DNA of 64,000 bases from Alkalicoccobacillus plakortidis (GTDB taxonomy: Bacteria; Bacillota; Bacilli; Bacillales; Bacillaceae_D). Made by a program: the position numbers and the translations under genes. The notes beneath the pieces are model-generated. The model was given only the letters and a program-made list of their open reading frames with translations, was not told the DNA's origin and ran no database searches. Positions 29,020 through 38,447 of the stretch are shown here, piece by piece. Within the stretch, counting starts at the first letter, position 1. The number at the start of each line of letters is the position of its first letter. The stretch covers positions 310,001-374,000 of the forward strand of contig NZ_JAMQJY010000002.1 in NCBI RefSeq assembly GCF_023703085.1. The letters run 5' to 3'.

Positions 29020-30136
29020 GTGGAAAAAGTATTTATTAGTCCAAGTCGGTATGTGCAAGGAAAGAATATTTTAGAAAGTGGCGCTAGCAGCTACATACAA
29101 AAGCTAGGTAAACATGCATTGCTTATCGCAGATGAATTTGTTTGGGAAATGGCCGGAAATAAACTCGTTGATACATTAAAAAACGATGGAATTGAATCAG
29201 AGAAAGTAACATTTGGTGGCGAATCTTCTCTAAACGAGATTGATCGAATTATCAAGTTAGGCAAAGAGAGCACGGCTGACCTAGTTATTGGACTAGGTGG
29301 AGGGAAAACTCTAGATACAGCAAAAGGTGTTGCTGATAAATTAGGTTACCCTGTAGCCATTATTCCAACTACGGCTTCAACGGATGCTCCAACTTCTGGT
29401 CTGTCCGTTATCTATTCAGATGAAGGTGTTTTTGAAACCTATTCCTTTTATGATAAGAACCCTGATCTAGTTATTGTTGATTCTCAAATCATTGCAGGTG
29501 CACCACCTCGCTTCCTTATCTCCGGAATTGCCGACGCCCTTGCGACATGGGTTGAAGCTCGTGCGGTTATGCAATCAAATGGACAGATTATGTCAGGTGG
29601 TCAGCCTACTATTGCTTGGACAGGCTATTGCTGAAAAAGCCGAAGAAGTTCTTTTTGAATATAGTATCCAAGCGGTTGAAGCAAACAAAAATAAACTTGT
29701 TACACCTGCATTGGAATCCATTATTGAAGCCAATACTTTATTAAGCGGACTTGGTTTTGAAACAGCTGGTTTGGCGGCAGCACACGCTATTCATAATGGT
29801 TTCACCGCTATTCACGGTGACATTCACAACCTCACTCATGGTGAGAAGGTAGCTTACGGAACGATTGCTCAGCTTATTCTAGAGAACAAAACACTCGATG
29901 AGCTAGACCGTTATCTTGAGTTATATATAGAATTAGGTCTACCTGTCACATTAGATGAGCTTCACCTTGCTGATGCAACAGATGAAGACTTGTTCAAAAT
30001 TGCTGAGCTAGCAACTGCAGAAGGCGAAACCATTCACAACCTGCCACAAAAAGTAACAGCAGACGATGTTGTACAAGCCATTAAAGCAGTAGATGTTTAT
30101 GCGAAGAGTTTTAAAGAGCGTTATGGCTTTGAATAA
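29020..30136 (+). pseudogene. gldA: Glycerol dehydrogenase (GldA-like), apparent frameshift
   Basis: This NAD-dependent iron/zinc alcohol dehydrogenase would oxidise glycerol to dihydroxyacetone. The first frame has [29 protein letters not shown] and the metal Asp in [11 protein letters not shown]. The second has the metal His residues in AAHAIHNGF and [17 protein letters not shown]. The break is GCTTGG at 29614-29619. Removing one T gives [15 protein letters not shown] and a continuous protein of about 371 residues, normal for the family. AGGAGG precedes the ATG. It is separate from the glp genes. The break is probably a sequence error. Confidence 0.9.
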
Positions 30137-30141
30137 ATAAA

Positions 30142-30178
30142 AATGAAACCACGTCCTGAGCGGGACGTGGTTTTTTTT
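30142..30178 (+). terminator. Intrinsic terminator after gldA
   Basis: AACCACGTCC-TGAGC-GGGACGTGGTT followed by a run of T. It leads directly into the T-tract array. Confidence 0.85.
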
Positions 30179-30180
30179 GA

Positions 30181-30332
30181 TTTTTGAGCGCTTATGAACT
30201 TTTTTTGAGCATTTCTAGTATTTTTGAGCACTACTTTTATTTTTTCGCGCATATAGTTTGATTTTTGCGCATTTATGATTTTTTTGAGCACTGCTCCTTG
30301 TTTTTTGAGCATAAGGACTTCCTTTTTGAGCA
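30181..30332. repeat. Degenerate T-tract array, 8 units, period about 20 bp
   Basis: Eight copies of a T-run followed by GAGC or GCGC and about ten variable bases. The GAGC/GCGC starts are near 30186, 30207, 30226, 30246, 30267, 30286, 30307 and 30328, i.e. steps of 19-21. It fills the gap between convergent gldA and the DUF1186 gene. It is the same family as the array at 56611-56765. Confidence 0.85.
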
Positions 30333-30380
30333 CTACTCATAGAGGTCCTGATCATTACTTATTCTTTGTAATCGTTGGTC

Positions 30381-30836
30381 TTATTTTGATATGTGAAGCA
30401 CTATATCCATTTGCAAAGCCAATGTATGAGTAACATCCTCTAACCTAATCATCCATTCATCTACATTCCCACGTTGGTAAGCAGCCTCAATTTCTGGATA
30501 GACTTCATCCGGATATAGCGCTGTAAAAGCCATGACAATCTGCGTTGTTACGTACCAGTTTGTTTCTATTTTTAATAAATGTTTAAAATATAAAAGTACA
30601 TCTTGTCTATCTAATTCATTTGAAAAAACTAGGATAACTAAGGACCTGATTGCCTGGGCACGAGCATAAGGATACGCTTGATTTAATTCAATGACCAGCT
30701 TAATCATTGACAGGTTTCCATTGTAAACAGAGGCAAGAATTCGAGCACCATCATCCTGTAAAAAGTGAGCGAGTGGATGTTCCTCTTCTACTTCGTGCTG
30801 CATAAGGGATTCAATTAATAAAGGAAATAATTCCAT
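30381..30836 (-). CDS. DUF1186-like alpha-helical repeat protein
   Basis: The protein has 151 residues and is wholly alpha-helical, with a HEAT-like pattern (YARAQAIRSLVILVFSNELDRQDVLLYFKHLL) and an ending WMIRLEDVTHTLALQ, which fits the uncharacterised DUF1186 family. It is shorter than most members, lacking a C-terminal SEC-C zinc motif. It lies 20 bases after the pentapeptide-like gene on the same strand. No function is known. Confidence 0.6.
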   Translation of the reverse strand: MELFPLLIESLMQHEVEEEHPLAHFLQDDGARILASVYNGNLSMIKLVIELNQAYPYARAQAIRSLVILVFSNELDRQDVLLYFKHLLKIETNWYVTTQIVMAFTALYPDEVYPEIEAAYQRGNVDEWMIRLEDVTHTLALQMDIVLHISK

Positions 30837-30856
30837 CGCCTCAACATTATCTACCT

Positions 30857-31147
30857 TTATAATTCGCGTGCCATATCAATGAGTGGAGCTTGGTTCTCAT
30901 AATAATTTGTAAGCAGGTCCTCTACATCAATTCCATTTATTTTTAAGCCTGTTACATGACAATTTTCTATAGACACATTGTTTAAGTGACAATGCTCAAA
31001 CACTACATTTTGAATATTGGTATGTTCAATTTTAGTATTGGACCACTCTGTTTGTTGGTTGTATTTTTTTGGACTATGGATGAAACCAGAAAAAGAAATA
31101 AGATCTCTTTGTAGTGATTCTCTCTTTACGTTTGAATAATCATTCAT
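30857..31147 (-). CDS. Pentapeptide-like small protein
   Basis: The protein has 96 residues. The central part shows a five-residue periodicity (NTKIEHTNIQNVVFEHCHLNNVSIENCHVTGLKI) consistent with a short right-handed beta-helix, and it ends INGIDVEDLLTNYYE. The start at 31147 follows AGGGAGGGCT. The longer frame overlaps the next gene upstream. The role is unknown. In Bacillus similar short proteins are annotated simply as pentapeptide-repeat proteins. Confidence 0.65.
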   Translation of the reverse strand: MNDYSNVKRESLQRDLISFSGFIHSPKKYNQQTEWSNTKIEHTNIQNVVFEHCHLNNVSIENCHVTGLKINGIDVEDLLTNYYENQAPLIDMAREL

Positions 31148-31215
31148 CAAAAGCCCTCCCTGGTTATTTTCTGAGTTTTCTAATATTATACTCTGTTCGC
31201 CATTGTTCTGCAAAG

Positions 31216-31243
31216 AAAAAAATCCACCGCTACGATGGATTTT
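31216..31243 (-). terminator. Intrinsic terminator overlapping the DCC gene end
   Basis: On the minus strand AAAATCCATCG pairs with CGGTGGATTTT (one wobble) and is followed by T7. The stop codon of the DCC-family gene lies within it. Confidence 0.7.
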
Positions 31244-31598
31244 CCTGGATACGACCAAACCACTCATAGCGGTTTGTTGAAATAAATGTATATAGCGGCA
31301 CGCCTAACTTGTCTACAAAAGGTAGAAACAACAATAGAGCGAGACCTGATGCCAAGGGGAGATTCAGCAATATTTTTCTGACAGTATAAAAACCAGTTTT
31401 GATCTCATTATCTGATGTCACCATATGAATCTCATCATACAAATGACGATTTTGTAAAAAACGGTACTTGGTTTCAGCGATTTTCTGAACTGATTGCCAC
31501 TCAAATCGGTTAAACCAATCTAATTTGACAATCACTGCTTTAACCGATTGACAAAGTGGACATTCGGCATCATAAAAAACTATGTGTTTCTTTGCCAT
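31230..31598 (-). CDS. DCC-family thiol-disulfide oxidoreductase-like protein (DUF393)
   Basis: The protein has 122 residues beginning HIVFYDAECPLCQSVKAVI, the DxxCPxC signature of the DUF393/DCC family (YuxK-like), a thioredoxin-like fold. A hydrophobic stretch near residues 80-95 (LASGLALLLFLPFVDKLG) and a C-terminal YEWFGR are typical. It sits ten bases downstream of the phosphatase gene on the same strand. The substrate is unknown. Confidence 0.85.
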   Translation of the reverse strand: MAKKHIVFYDAECPLCQSVKAVIVKLDWFNRFEWQSVQKIAETKYRFLQNRHLYDEIHMVTSDNEIKTGFYTVRKILLNLPLASGLALLLFLPFVDKLGVPLYTFISTNRYEWFGRIQENPS

Positions 31599-31608
31599 AA
31601 GTGCCTCC

Positions 31609-32154
31609 TTAGGATTTCCATAACCTTGTTACTGATAAGGGTTCTTCTCTATTTGCTGTGATTAAATAAACATCGGGATTACTTAAAGATTGCCATTCTC
31701 TAAATCCGAATCTTGAATCTACATAATTAAGCAATAAAGAAAGCAAGTTCCCATGAGTAACCACCGCTACTCTGTCATCTGGTCCATCTTTTATCTCGTT
31801 TATGACTTCTACAATACGCTCTTGAGCCTTATGACTAGACTCCCCTTCACCAATCACTTGATTCATATCAGAGAAGGATGATTCAAGTTTTTCTAGCCAA
31901 TCATCTAATGGTTGCTTACTTAATACTCGTTCAGTTAGTCTCATGTCCAATGTTAATTCAAGCTCTTTTTGAACTCTAAAGGGTTCTATTGACTGAACTG
32001 CACGTGTAAAAGGACTTGAGATAATACGTTCAATATCTTCCTGCGAGAGAAACTCCGCTAATCCTTGCGCCTGCTGTTGCCCCTCATCTGTAAGCTCTGC
32101 GTCTGGCTCTTGCCCACTTGCCGAACAATGACGAATAAGATAGATAGATTTCAC
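31609..32154 (-). CDS. Histidine phosphatase family protein (phosphoglycerate mutase-like)
   Basis: The protein has 181 residues. The catalytic motif IRHCSASGQEP (RH-type, His8) is followed by LTDEGQQQAQGLAEFL and IISSPFTRAVQSIEPF, with a second catalytic His in VAVVTHGNLLSLLL. It is a cofactor-independent-length branch-2 phosphatase. The substrate is unknown. It may be cotranscribed with the DCC-family gene. Confidence 0.9.
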   Translation of the reverse strand: MKSIYLIRHCSASGQEPDAELTDEGQQQAQGLAEFLSQEDIERIISSPFTRAVQSIEPFRVQKELELTLDMRLTERVLSKQPLDDWLEKLESSFSDMNQVIGEGESSHKAQERIVEVINEIKDGPDDRVAVVTHGNLLSLLLNYVDSRFGFREWQSLSNPDVYLITANREEPLSVTRLWKS

Positions 32155-32232
32155 GCGCTCACTCCCTCATAATAAACCTATACTCTACTTTACCATCTCA
32201 TTCATTTCTCAAACATATAAAGGAGAGATCTC

Positions 32233-32658
32233 ATGTACAAGCTTAAAACAAAAGAAACGGACCAAAGTGTCATTGAATTTATTGAACAGGTTGAAAGCCC
32301 AAAGAAGCGTGAAGATGCCTACAGACTACTTGATCTATTTGCAGAAACCAGTGGATACGAGGCTAAAATGTGGGGACCAAGCATCATTGGATTTGGTCGT
32401 TATCATTACCGCTATGATTCGGGCCACGAGGGAGATGCACCACTTGTCGGCTTCTCTCCACGAAAAGCAAAAATTAGTCTATATATTACAACAGAAGATA
32501 GCGAAAGAGAAAAATTACTTGCTTTATTAGGCAAACACACTTCAGGAAAAGCATGTGTTTACGTAAATAAACTTGCTGATGTGGATGAAGACATTATAAA
32601 ACAACTAATCAAGCAGTCGATTCAATTTTTGCAGGAGAGATATCCAATTGATCGTTAA
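32233..32658 (+). CDS. DUF1801 domain protein (YdhG-like)
   Basis: The protein has 141 residues with the family's core MWGPSIIGFGRYHYRYDSGHEGDAPLVGFSPRKAKISLYI and the GKHTSGKACVYVNKLADVD segment. AGGAGAG precedes the ATG. The fold is related to frataxin-like/iron chaperone proteins, but its function is not established. It is monocistronic with its own terminator. Confidence 0.85.
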   Translation: MYKLKTKETDQSVIEFIEQVESPKKREDAYRLLDLFAETSGYEAKMWGPSIIGFGRYHYRYDSGHEGDAPLVGFSPRKAKISLYITTEDSEREKLLALLGKHTSGKACVYVNKLADVDEDIIKQLIKQSIQFLQERYPIDR

Positions 32659-32693
32659 TTAGTTACGGTTGGTTTTTATCGTCAGACTACAAA

Positions 32694-32741
32694 CTTAAAA
32701 ACCGTTCCTCAAATATCTACTTTTTAGGAACGGTTTTCGTT
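32694..32741. terminator. Bidirectional intrinsic terminator
   Basis: AAAACCGTTCCT pairs with AGGAACGGTTTT between the DUF1801 gene and a small convergent gene. Confidence 0.8.
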
Positions 32742-32750
32742 TCATTATAT

Positions 32751-32985
32751 CTAATACACTCTACATACATGATCCGTATCCACATCCACCATCACATCAT
32801 GATCCAAGCTCTCCATCAACGTCCAACCGTTCAAATCGATTCAACCTGCAAAACACATCGGGAAAATCCCTCATCTCATACGTCATTGCCATTGCTTCTC
32901 TGTACTTCTGCCTTAAGACCCTCATTCGGCACGACTTTCCTGATACGTAAATGTCTTCTTCAAATCCATCCATTCGAATAATCAT
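32751..32985 (-). pseudogene. Small conserved Bacillus protein, apparent frameshift
   Basis: The first frame reads MIIRMDGFEEDIYVSGKSCR and runs to NRFER. A second frame continues WTLMESLDHDVMVDVDTDHV and ends CRVY at 32751. Removing one A from CCAACC at 32823-32828 joins them into a protein of about 77 residues. The alternating acidic/aromatic text and the ending DTDHVCRVY look like a conserved uncharacterised Bacillus protein, but I cannot name it. Without the repair the frame ends in unrelated sequence. Confidence 0.45.
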
Positions 32986-33113
32986 TTGATCACAGCTGAG
33001 TGCTAGTCAGCTACATATAGCTTAGATTTCTATTTATCTTACTTCATTATGATCCTCACTTCTATAGGCATTTGAACATAGTTTAAAGAATGATACTAAA
33101 GGAGTTGAGACCA

Positions 33114-33389
33114 ATGTATGATCGAAGTAATCGAATTGCTCCACCACCACAGGGTTTAGCACCACCTCCTGCATTCTCTCCACCGATCCCTGCATTTCAA
33201 GTTGGACCAAGTGGAATTAGAGGCTGTCTTTATCGCCCCACCTATATCTGGTTATTTAATGGAAATCATTTTTGGTTCTTCCCTACTTTTGTAGGTCGTC
33301 AAAGTGTAATCGGCTATCGTTGGAGCAGATTCGGTTGGTTTAATTACATTATAGAATTGAGGCAAGTTCGGTCTTTTCAGTGTTTTTAA
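33114..33389 (+). CDS. Small Pro- and aromatic-rich protein, unknown
   Basis: The protein has 91 residues: a proline-rich N-terminus (APPPQGLAPPPAFSPPIPAF), then a compact aromatic C-terminal half (GCLYRPTYIWLFNGNHFWFF, RWSRFGWFNYI). The start at 33114 follows AAAGGAG. Similar proteins occur in Bacillus and are sometimes labelled transporter, for which I see no support because there is no clear membrane span. It could be a spore or envelope surface protein. This is inference. Confidence 0.6.
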   Translation: MYDRSNRIAPPPQGLAPPPAFSPPIPAFQVGPSGIRGCLYRPTYIWLFNGNHFWFFPTFVGRQSVIGYRWSRFGWFNYIIELRQVRSFQCF

Positions 33390-33493
33390 TTGGTTAGGGG
33401 CAGTGAGTGTGACTGCTCCTATTTCTGTACGCGTGTATTCATACAGAAAATGAGGTATGATTTAATCAATTAACGGATCTACGGAGGAATTAT

Positions 33494-36400
33494 ATGTTTT
33501 TTATTAATAAAGAATCAGTGTCTGAAGAAACGATTAAACAATTGGCATTAAGTACAACAACTTATCGACGTGGGTATGACTATTATAGAGCGGACTATGT
33601 TTCAGCACTAACATGGAACGATTTTAATGTGCCTTCTGTTGAAGCAGAAGTATTCGGCTCAGATAATTATGATACGGCTGTCTTTTTTTCTAAAGATGGA
33701 CAAATCATTGACAATCAATGTAGCTGTCCTGCATTTGATAACTATGAGGGCATCTGCAAACATCTTGTAGCCACTTTGCTTGAAATTAATTATTTTGTGA
33801 ACAAGCGTCCTTCTCCTTTAGACCAACAAAAAACAAGCACAGGCTTGGAACTAATATCAGCTTTTCAAAAGCAGTTTCAACTCAGCAAACCAACTCAACG
33901 AGAGAATGTTACTTTACGTATGGAGTTTGAGCTATTTTTTAGAACTGATTATTATAATCAGCTTATTGATACGCTTGAAATTCGTGCGAAGGTTGGTGAG
34001 AAGCGGCTGTATGTCATTGGTGATTTGTCCTCTTTTGTGAGTAGCGTTCACTTTGGCATTCGCCGTGAGTTCACAAAAAACTTCATCTATGATCCGGTCA
34101 TTCATGAGATTTCGCCTGAAGATAAAGCTGTATTAGAGTTAATCTTGAAAATCGATGCCGCTAAACAGTCGACACCTATGTATCAACGATCACGTTCAAA
34201 GAATTTTGGCATCCCAATATGGTTTACCCATGAACTGCTTGAGTTGCTTACTTCTAGAAACGTTGTAACGAGCTATAACAGTCACCGGCCACAGCCTATA
34301 AGTATTCTGCCTGTCGAACAGTACAAGCCAATTGACATTGCTTTAACAAAACTTGAGCATAGTGAGCAAGCTTCTCTTCAATTACTACAATACTACGATT
34401 TTTTTGGTAAAGAATTTTGCTCTATCATGTGCAACAATACCTTGTATCTTCTTACAATTGATCAAGCAACCATTCTTGAAACACTTGTCATAAATAAGAA
34501 GTTCAACGAAAACCGTACATTAGCAGAATTTCATCAAAGTGAGATGGAAGCTTTTTGTTCAATCATTTTGCCACAAATTAAGCAGGTAGCAGATGTGGAA
34601 ATTGACTATGAACTGGCGACTCTTATCCAAAATGAACCACTTCAAGCGAAGCTACATTTGGACACTGAGAATGGTCTTCTTACGGCAAATATAACGTTTC
34701 AATATGGAAATCACACGATAAAACCTCTTGAACCAACAGAAGAACAAACAAATAACCATGTCATTCTGGTGAGAGATATAGAGAAGGAAACAATCATTTT
34801 TGATTTGTTGCACAGCTACCCTTTTATTCGATATGAGGATCATTATCTATTAGATGATGAAGATCTATTTGCTCCGTTTTTATTCGAACAGGTGCCTGTT
34901 CTTCAAGAATATATGGAGGTGTACACCACTGCAGGCATTAGGCAAATGATTACACCACTTACTAAACCGCCCGTTGTGTCTATTTCCAAAAATGATAAAT
35001 CTAACTGGCTCGATATTCACTTTTCATTGGATGGCATTCCTACTGAAGAAGTGTCAGAGGTTCTCCAGGCCCTTAGAAGCCAACAAACTTATTACAAGCT
35101 TAAAAGTGGAGCTTTCCTGCATATTAAAGATAATCAGTTTAACAGTATGAGGGATGCTCTAAATCAGTTTGGTCCAGAAAAAGGAACTCTATCTGAAAAT
35201 TTATCTGTTCCTCTTTATAAAGCATTGAGTTTGGAAGAGGAATCAGCAGCTGCAATGAAGCTCTCTTCTCAGCTTCGAGAATTACTGCGAAACATAAACC
35301 GACCTGACTTTATGGAAGGTGATAAACCAGATGGCATTACGGCCGATCTTAGAGAATATCAACTTACTGGCTATAGATGGTTGCGTACATTGGAGAGTGT
35401 AGGACTTGGTGGCATTTTAGCAGACGATATGGGGCTTGGAAAAACACTACAGACCATCACCTTTATCCAAAACGTGTTAAACAAACGCAAAGATGCTTCT
35501 ATTATGATTATTGCACCTGCTAGCCTCATCTATAACTGGCAGCGAGAATTTAATCGCTTTGCACCAGGAGTTGATGTTGAGCTTTTAGTCGGCACTAAAG
35601 CTGAACGGATTCAGAAAAAAGCTGACTCAACTGCCTCTGTTTGGATTACATCATACCCACTCATCCAACGAGATAGTGAGCTTTATGCCGACGAAAAAAT
35701 TGATGTTTTAATTCTTGATGAAGCGCAAGCTATCAAAAATGATACATCCAAAACAGCAAAATCAGTTCGAGCCATTCAAGCAAGCAGTACGTTTGCCCTA
35801 ACAGGTACACCGATTGAGAATCGATTGGACGAGCTTTACTCTTTGTTTCACACTCTGCTTCCAGGCAGTTTAGGTACAAAAAAAGTATTTAAAGAGATGC
35901 AGAGCTCAGACATCGCCAAACGAGTCAAACCGTTTATTCTTCGCCGAATGAAAAAAGAAGTTTTAACAGAGCTACCAGATAAAATTGAATTGACACAATA
36001 TATTGATCTAACAGATGATCAAAAGAAACTGTACGCCGTACAAGTGAAAGAATTAACAAAAGATGTGGAAGAAGCAGCACGTACAGGTCAATTCCAGGAA
36101 AAAGGATGCAATTTTTAGCTGGACTGACAAAGCTACGACAGATTTGTTGTCATCCAAACTTAGTTGCAAACTCAGATAAAACATATACTTCAGGTAAATT
36201 AGATCGATTAGTAGAGTATGTGGAAGAAGGACTCGCTGCTGGCCAACGGATGGTGATCTTCTCTCAATTCACCTCCATGCTCGCCATTATCAGAGAAGCC
36301 TTTGCAAAAAGAGATTGGACTTATCATTACCTAGATGGCCAAACACCTACTGCAGAACGATTACAGCTTACGGAACGATTTAACGAAGGAGAGCATGAGC

Positions 36401-36701
36401 TCTTTCTAATTTCCATGAAAGCTTGGAGGAACAGGTCTGAATCTAACCGGTGGTGATACCGTCATTTTATATGACACATGGTGGAACCCAGCTGTTGAAC
36501 AACAAGCAGCTGATCGCGTATATCGTTTTGGTCAGAAGAAAAATGTTCAAGTCGTCAAATTCATCTCAACTGGAACAATCGAAGAAAAAATGCTCGCACT
36601 GCAAGAAAAAGAAGCATTTAATTGAAGAAGTGATTCAATCGGGAGAACAAACAGGAACCAGTCTCACTGCAGAGGAAATAAAAGAATTACTGCATATGTA
36701 A
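33494..36701 (+). pseudogene. SWIM zinc-finger SNF2-family helicase, three apparent frameshifts
   Basis: The joined product is about 1070 residues. Near residue 75 it has a SWIM motif (CSCPAFDNYEGICKH), then a long middle region, then the SNF2 helicase core: Walker A LADDMGLGKTLQT, DEAQ box LILDEAQAIKN, LTGTPIENRLDELYSLF, and helicase C-terminal [13 protein letters not shown] and ADRVYRFGQ. The breaks are the A-run at 36099-36103 (six A restore ...KRMQFLAGLTKLRQICCHP), GCTTGG at 36421-36426 (GCTGG restores KAGGTG) and the A-run at 36606-36610. Such DNA translocases occur as single genes in Bacillus. The partner is unknown. All three breaks look like sequence errors. Confidence 0.88.
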
Positions 36702-36703
36702 AA

Positions 36704-36738
36704 TGGAGCCGATGCTAATTCAGCATCGGCTCTTTTCT
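36704..36738 (+). terminator. Intrinsic terminator after the SNF2 gene
   Basis: GAGCCGATGCT pairs with AGCATCGGCTC, followed by TTTT. Confidence 0.85.
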
Positions 36739-36809
36739 ATAGACTTGTTAGATATAGACCAGTACACTTATTGGTATATCTTGTACATAATAGAAATGAG
36801 CTGATAGTT

Positions 36810-37241
36810 GTGAAACGTGTTGATGTATCCTCTGTCCTTATCTTTGATGAAGACGGAAACATTCTCTTAGTGAATAATAAAAAAAGAAACACTACGTACT
36901 GGTCACCTCCAGGTGGTGCAGTGGAAGTTGGAGAAACACTTGAGGAAGCCGCGATCCGAGAAGCCTTCGAAGAGACAGGCTTCATTGTAGAGATCGGACG
37001 TCTTCATTCTGTTCGAGAGATCTTTCATGAAACTGGCGATCACGTAATGATCTTCACCTTTTATGCAAAAGTGGTAGGAGGTCATATTGTACTAAATGAT
37101 CCCGATCAAGACATCATTGATATCCAATGGAAAGATGTTGATTCAGCCAGACAATGTATGACAACTATATTTAATGAATTGAAGTTAGATAAAAAACCCT
37201 CTGAACTTGCATCGTTTTATCAGTTTGTTGGAGAAAGATAA
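36810..37241 (+). CDS. NUDIX hydrolase
   Basis: The protein has about 143 residues. The Nudix box GGAVEVGETLEEAAIREAFEETGF matches G-x5-E-x7-REUxEExGU in full, so a metal-dependent hydrolase of nucleoside diphosphate-linked compounds is expected. The start is uncertain. The GTG at 36810 (KRVDVSSVLIFDEDGNILL) gives the usual beginning. An in-frame TTG lies at 36771. Substrate not assignable. Confidence 0.85.
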   Translation: MKRVDVSSVLIFDEDGNILLVNNKKRNTTYWSPPGGAVEVGETLEEAAIREAFEETGFIVEIGRLHSVREIFHETGDHVMIFTFYAKVVGGHIVLNDPDQDIIDIQWKDVDSARQCMTTIFNELKLDKKPSELASFYQFVGER

Positions 37242-37597
37242 CTATACATTTTAATTTTATCTTTCTCATAGTTGTTACATTCTTTAAGGGACTAGTGTAA
37301 AAGAAATAATCTCATTGTCTTCAAACGTTCGGCTTTTTTACTACTCTTTGGTTTTATTTATGCTGTGTTTATTGGTGGTCAAAACCTATAAATTGAGCTC
37401 TCGAAAATGAGCTCGTTTGTTTTTGAGAGAAGAGATGGTAGTGAATTACTGATCTAAGGTACCTGCTTTATCGATTTCCTATCTCACCTTTCTCAATTCC
37501 ATGCTCTCTTTCCCGAGCCCAGTAAGCTTGCGTTATAATAGGGTTTAGTTACTCATTCAATAATCAGACCTTTGTTTTGACTCTGTTAAAGTTTCAT
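37242..37597. other. Intergenic stretch without a supported gene
   Basis: This gap of 356 bases contains a weak hairpin (GAGCTC...GAGCTC followed by a T-rich tail near 37396-37420) that could end the NUDIX transcript. It also has a short hydrophobic frame near 37310-37390 without a start codon or ribosome site. I see no supported gene. Confidence 0.5.
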
Positions 37598-37885
37598 TCA
37601 TTGTTTCTTCCCTTTTCGTTCTAAAATTATTGGTGTTATGTTTAGTACTATAGAAATAATTGTTAAAATCCATAATACCCTTTCCATACTAGGCACTACA
37701 TCTAATAAAGCAGCCCAATCTTCCGCCTTTACCCACTCAGTTACAAGACTGTATTCTGCACAAAGCGTTAATGCTGTGAATGATAACCCAATTGCCATAG
37801 CAAGCTTATAATCCTTTCCTGCTATATACATATAAAGATTTATAAAGGTTGCTACTATAGCAATAACCCCGAATAATACCCACAT
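37598..37885 (-). CDS. Small membrane protein, unknown
   Basis: The protein has 95 residues and three hydrophobic segments (MWVLFGVIAIVATFINLYMY; the AMAIGLSFTALTLCAEY region; WILTIISIVLNITPII) with a basic tail ERKGKKQ. GGAGGCGC lies upstream of the ATG. It appears to be a conserved hypothetical of Firmicutes. The function is unknown. Confidence 0.7.
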   Translation of the reverse strand: MWVLFGVIAIVATFINLYMYIAGKDYKLAMAIGLSFTALTLCAEYSLVTEWVKAEDWAALLDVVPSMERVLWILTIISIVLNITPIILERKGKKQ

Positions 37886-38019
37886 AACTGCGCCTCCGTA
37901 TTTTTTATTTATGTCCTGTCATAACACTACTACTATAGGCGCCGTATAAACGATCGGTAATGCGCAACGCATACTCACCACGCTTCTATGTTCCTTCAAG
38001 GACTTTTTGCTTTTACTAT

Positions 38020-38069
38020 CTAATTAATAATATAGTTCTACATACTAATTAATAATATAGTTCTACATA
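38020..38069. repeat. Exact tandem duplication of a 25-bp unit
   Basis: The unit CTAATTAATAATATAG plus TTCTACATA occurs twice head to tail (38020-38044 and 38045-38069) with no mismatch. It lies about 40 bp upstream of the ABC-F promoter. Exact identity suggests recent duplication. Confidence 0.8.
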
Positions 38070-38107
38070 TTCACCTGCAAGGATTTAACATTTTTTATAT
38101 TTGCAGC

Positions 38108-38136
38108 TTGAACTTTCTTTCCTTTCATTGTATAGT
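38108..38136 (+). promoter_or_regulatory. SigA-type promoter of the ABC-F gene
   Basis: TTGAAC, 17 bases, TATAGT. It is followed within 35 bases by a leader-peptide ribosome site and then a terminator, all before the ABC-F gene. Confidence 0.75.
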
Positions 38137-38167
38137 TTACCTATTAATTAAAGGAGGCTTGTTAAAA

Positions 38168-38212
38168 ATGATGCCATCAAGAAGACTTTGGATCCGTGCT
38201 TTGAACAAGTAA
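38168..38212 (+). CDS. Leader peptide of the ABC-F attenuator
   Basis: The frame encodes MMPSRRLWIRALNK and has a strong AAGGAGG ten bases before its ATG. It lies between a near-consensus promoter and a terminator. Its 3' part (CTTTGAAC) can pair with GTTCAAAG at 38221-38228, so a ribosome stalled on this frame would alter the RNA fold. This is the arrangement of leader peptides that control antibiotic-resistance genes by ribosome stalling. Confidence 0.7.
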   Translation: MMPSRRLWIRALNK

Positions 38213-38346
38213 TTTCATACGTTCAAAGGCTCTGTTCATCAAGACAGGGTAAACGGGATAAGTCTGACTATTTTTAATAGCCACTCGGGAAAGACACCAT
38301 AAGTGGATACGTCCGCTTGCTTATTATGTATACTGTTTACTCTTTT

Positions 38347-38373
38347 ACACAGACGCCGGTCTGTGTTTTTTTG
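38347..38373 (+). terminator. Attenuator terminator ahead of the ABC-F gene
   Basis: ACACAGAC-GCCG-GTCTGTGT followed by seven T, 75 bases before the ABC-F start. A GTCTG at 38262-38266 can pair with CAGAC in its 5' arm as an antiterminator. GTAAAC near 38250 can pair with GTTTAC near 38333. Confidence 0.8.
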
Positions 38374-38447
38374 ATGAGGCAGTCTTTTTGAATGTATGAG
38401 CTGTGAGCAGCTTTTTGCATAAAAAAAGATTGTGGGAGGAAACAAGC

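Noticed and set aside
30121..30333. Minus-strand frame rich in LKK and AQKS
   Set aside because: It is a translation of the T-tract array (A-runs read as Lys) and has no ribosome site.
37310..37391. Short hydrophobic frame (FKRSAFLLLFGFIYAVFIGG)
   Set aside because: It has no start codon or ribosome site. It might be a gene remnant, but nothing supports it.
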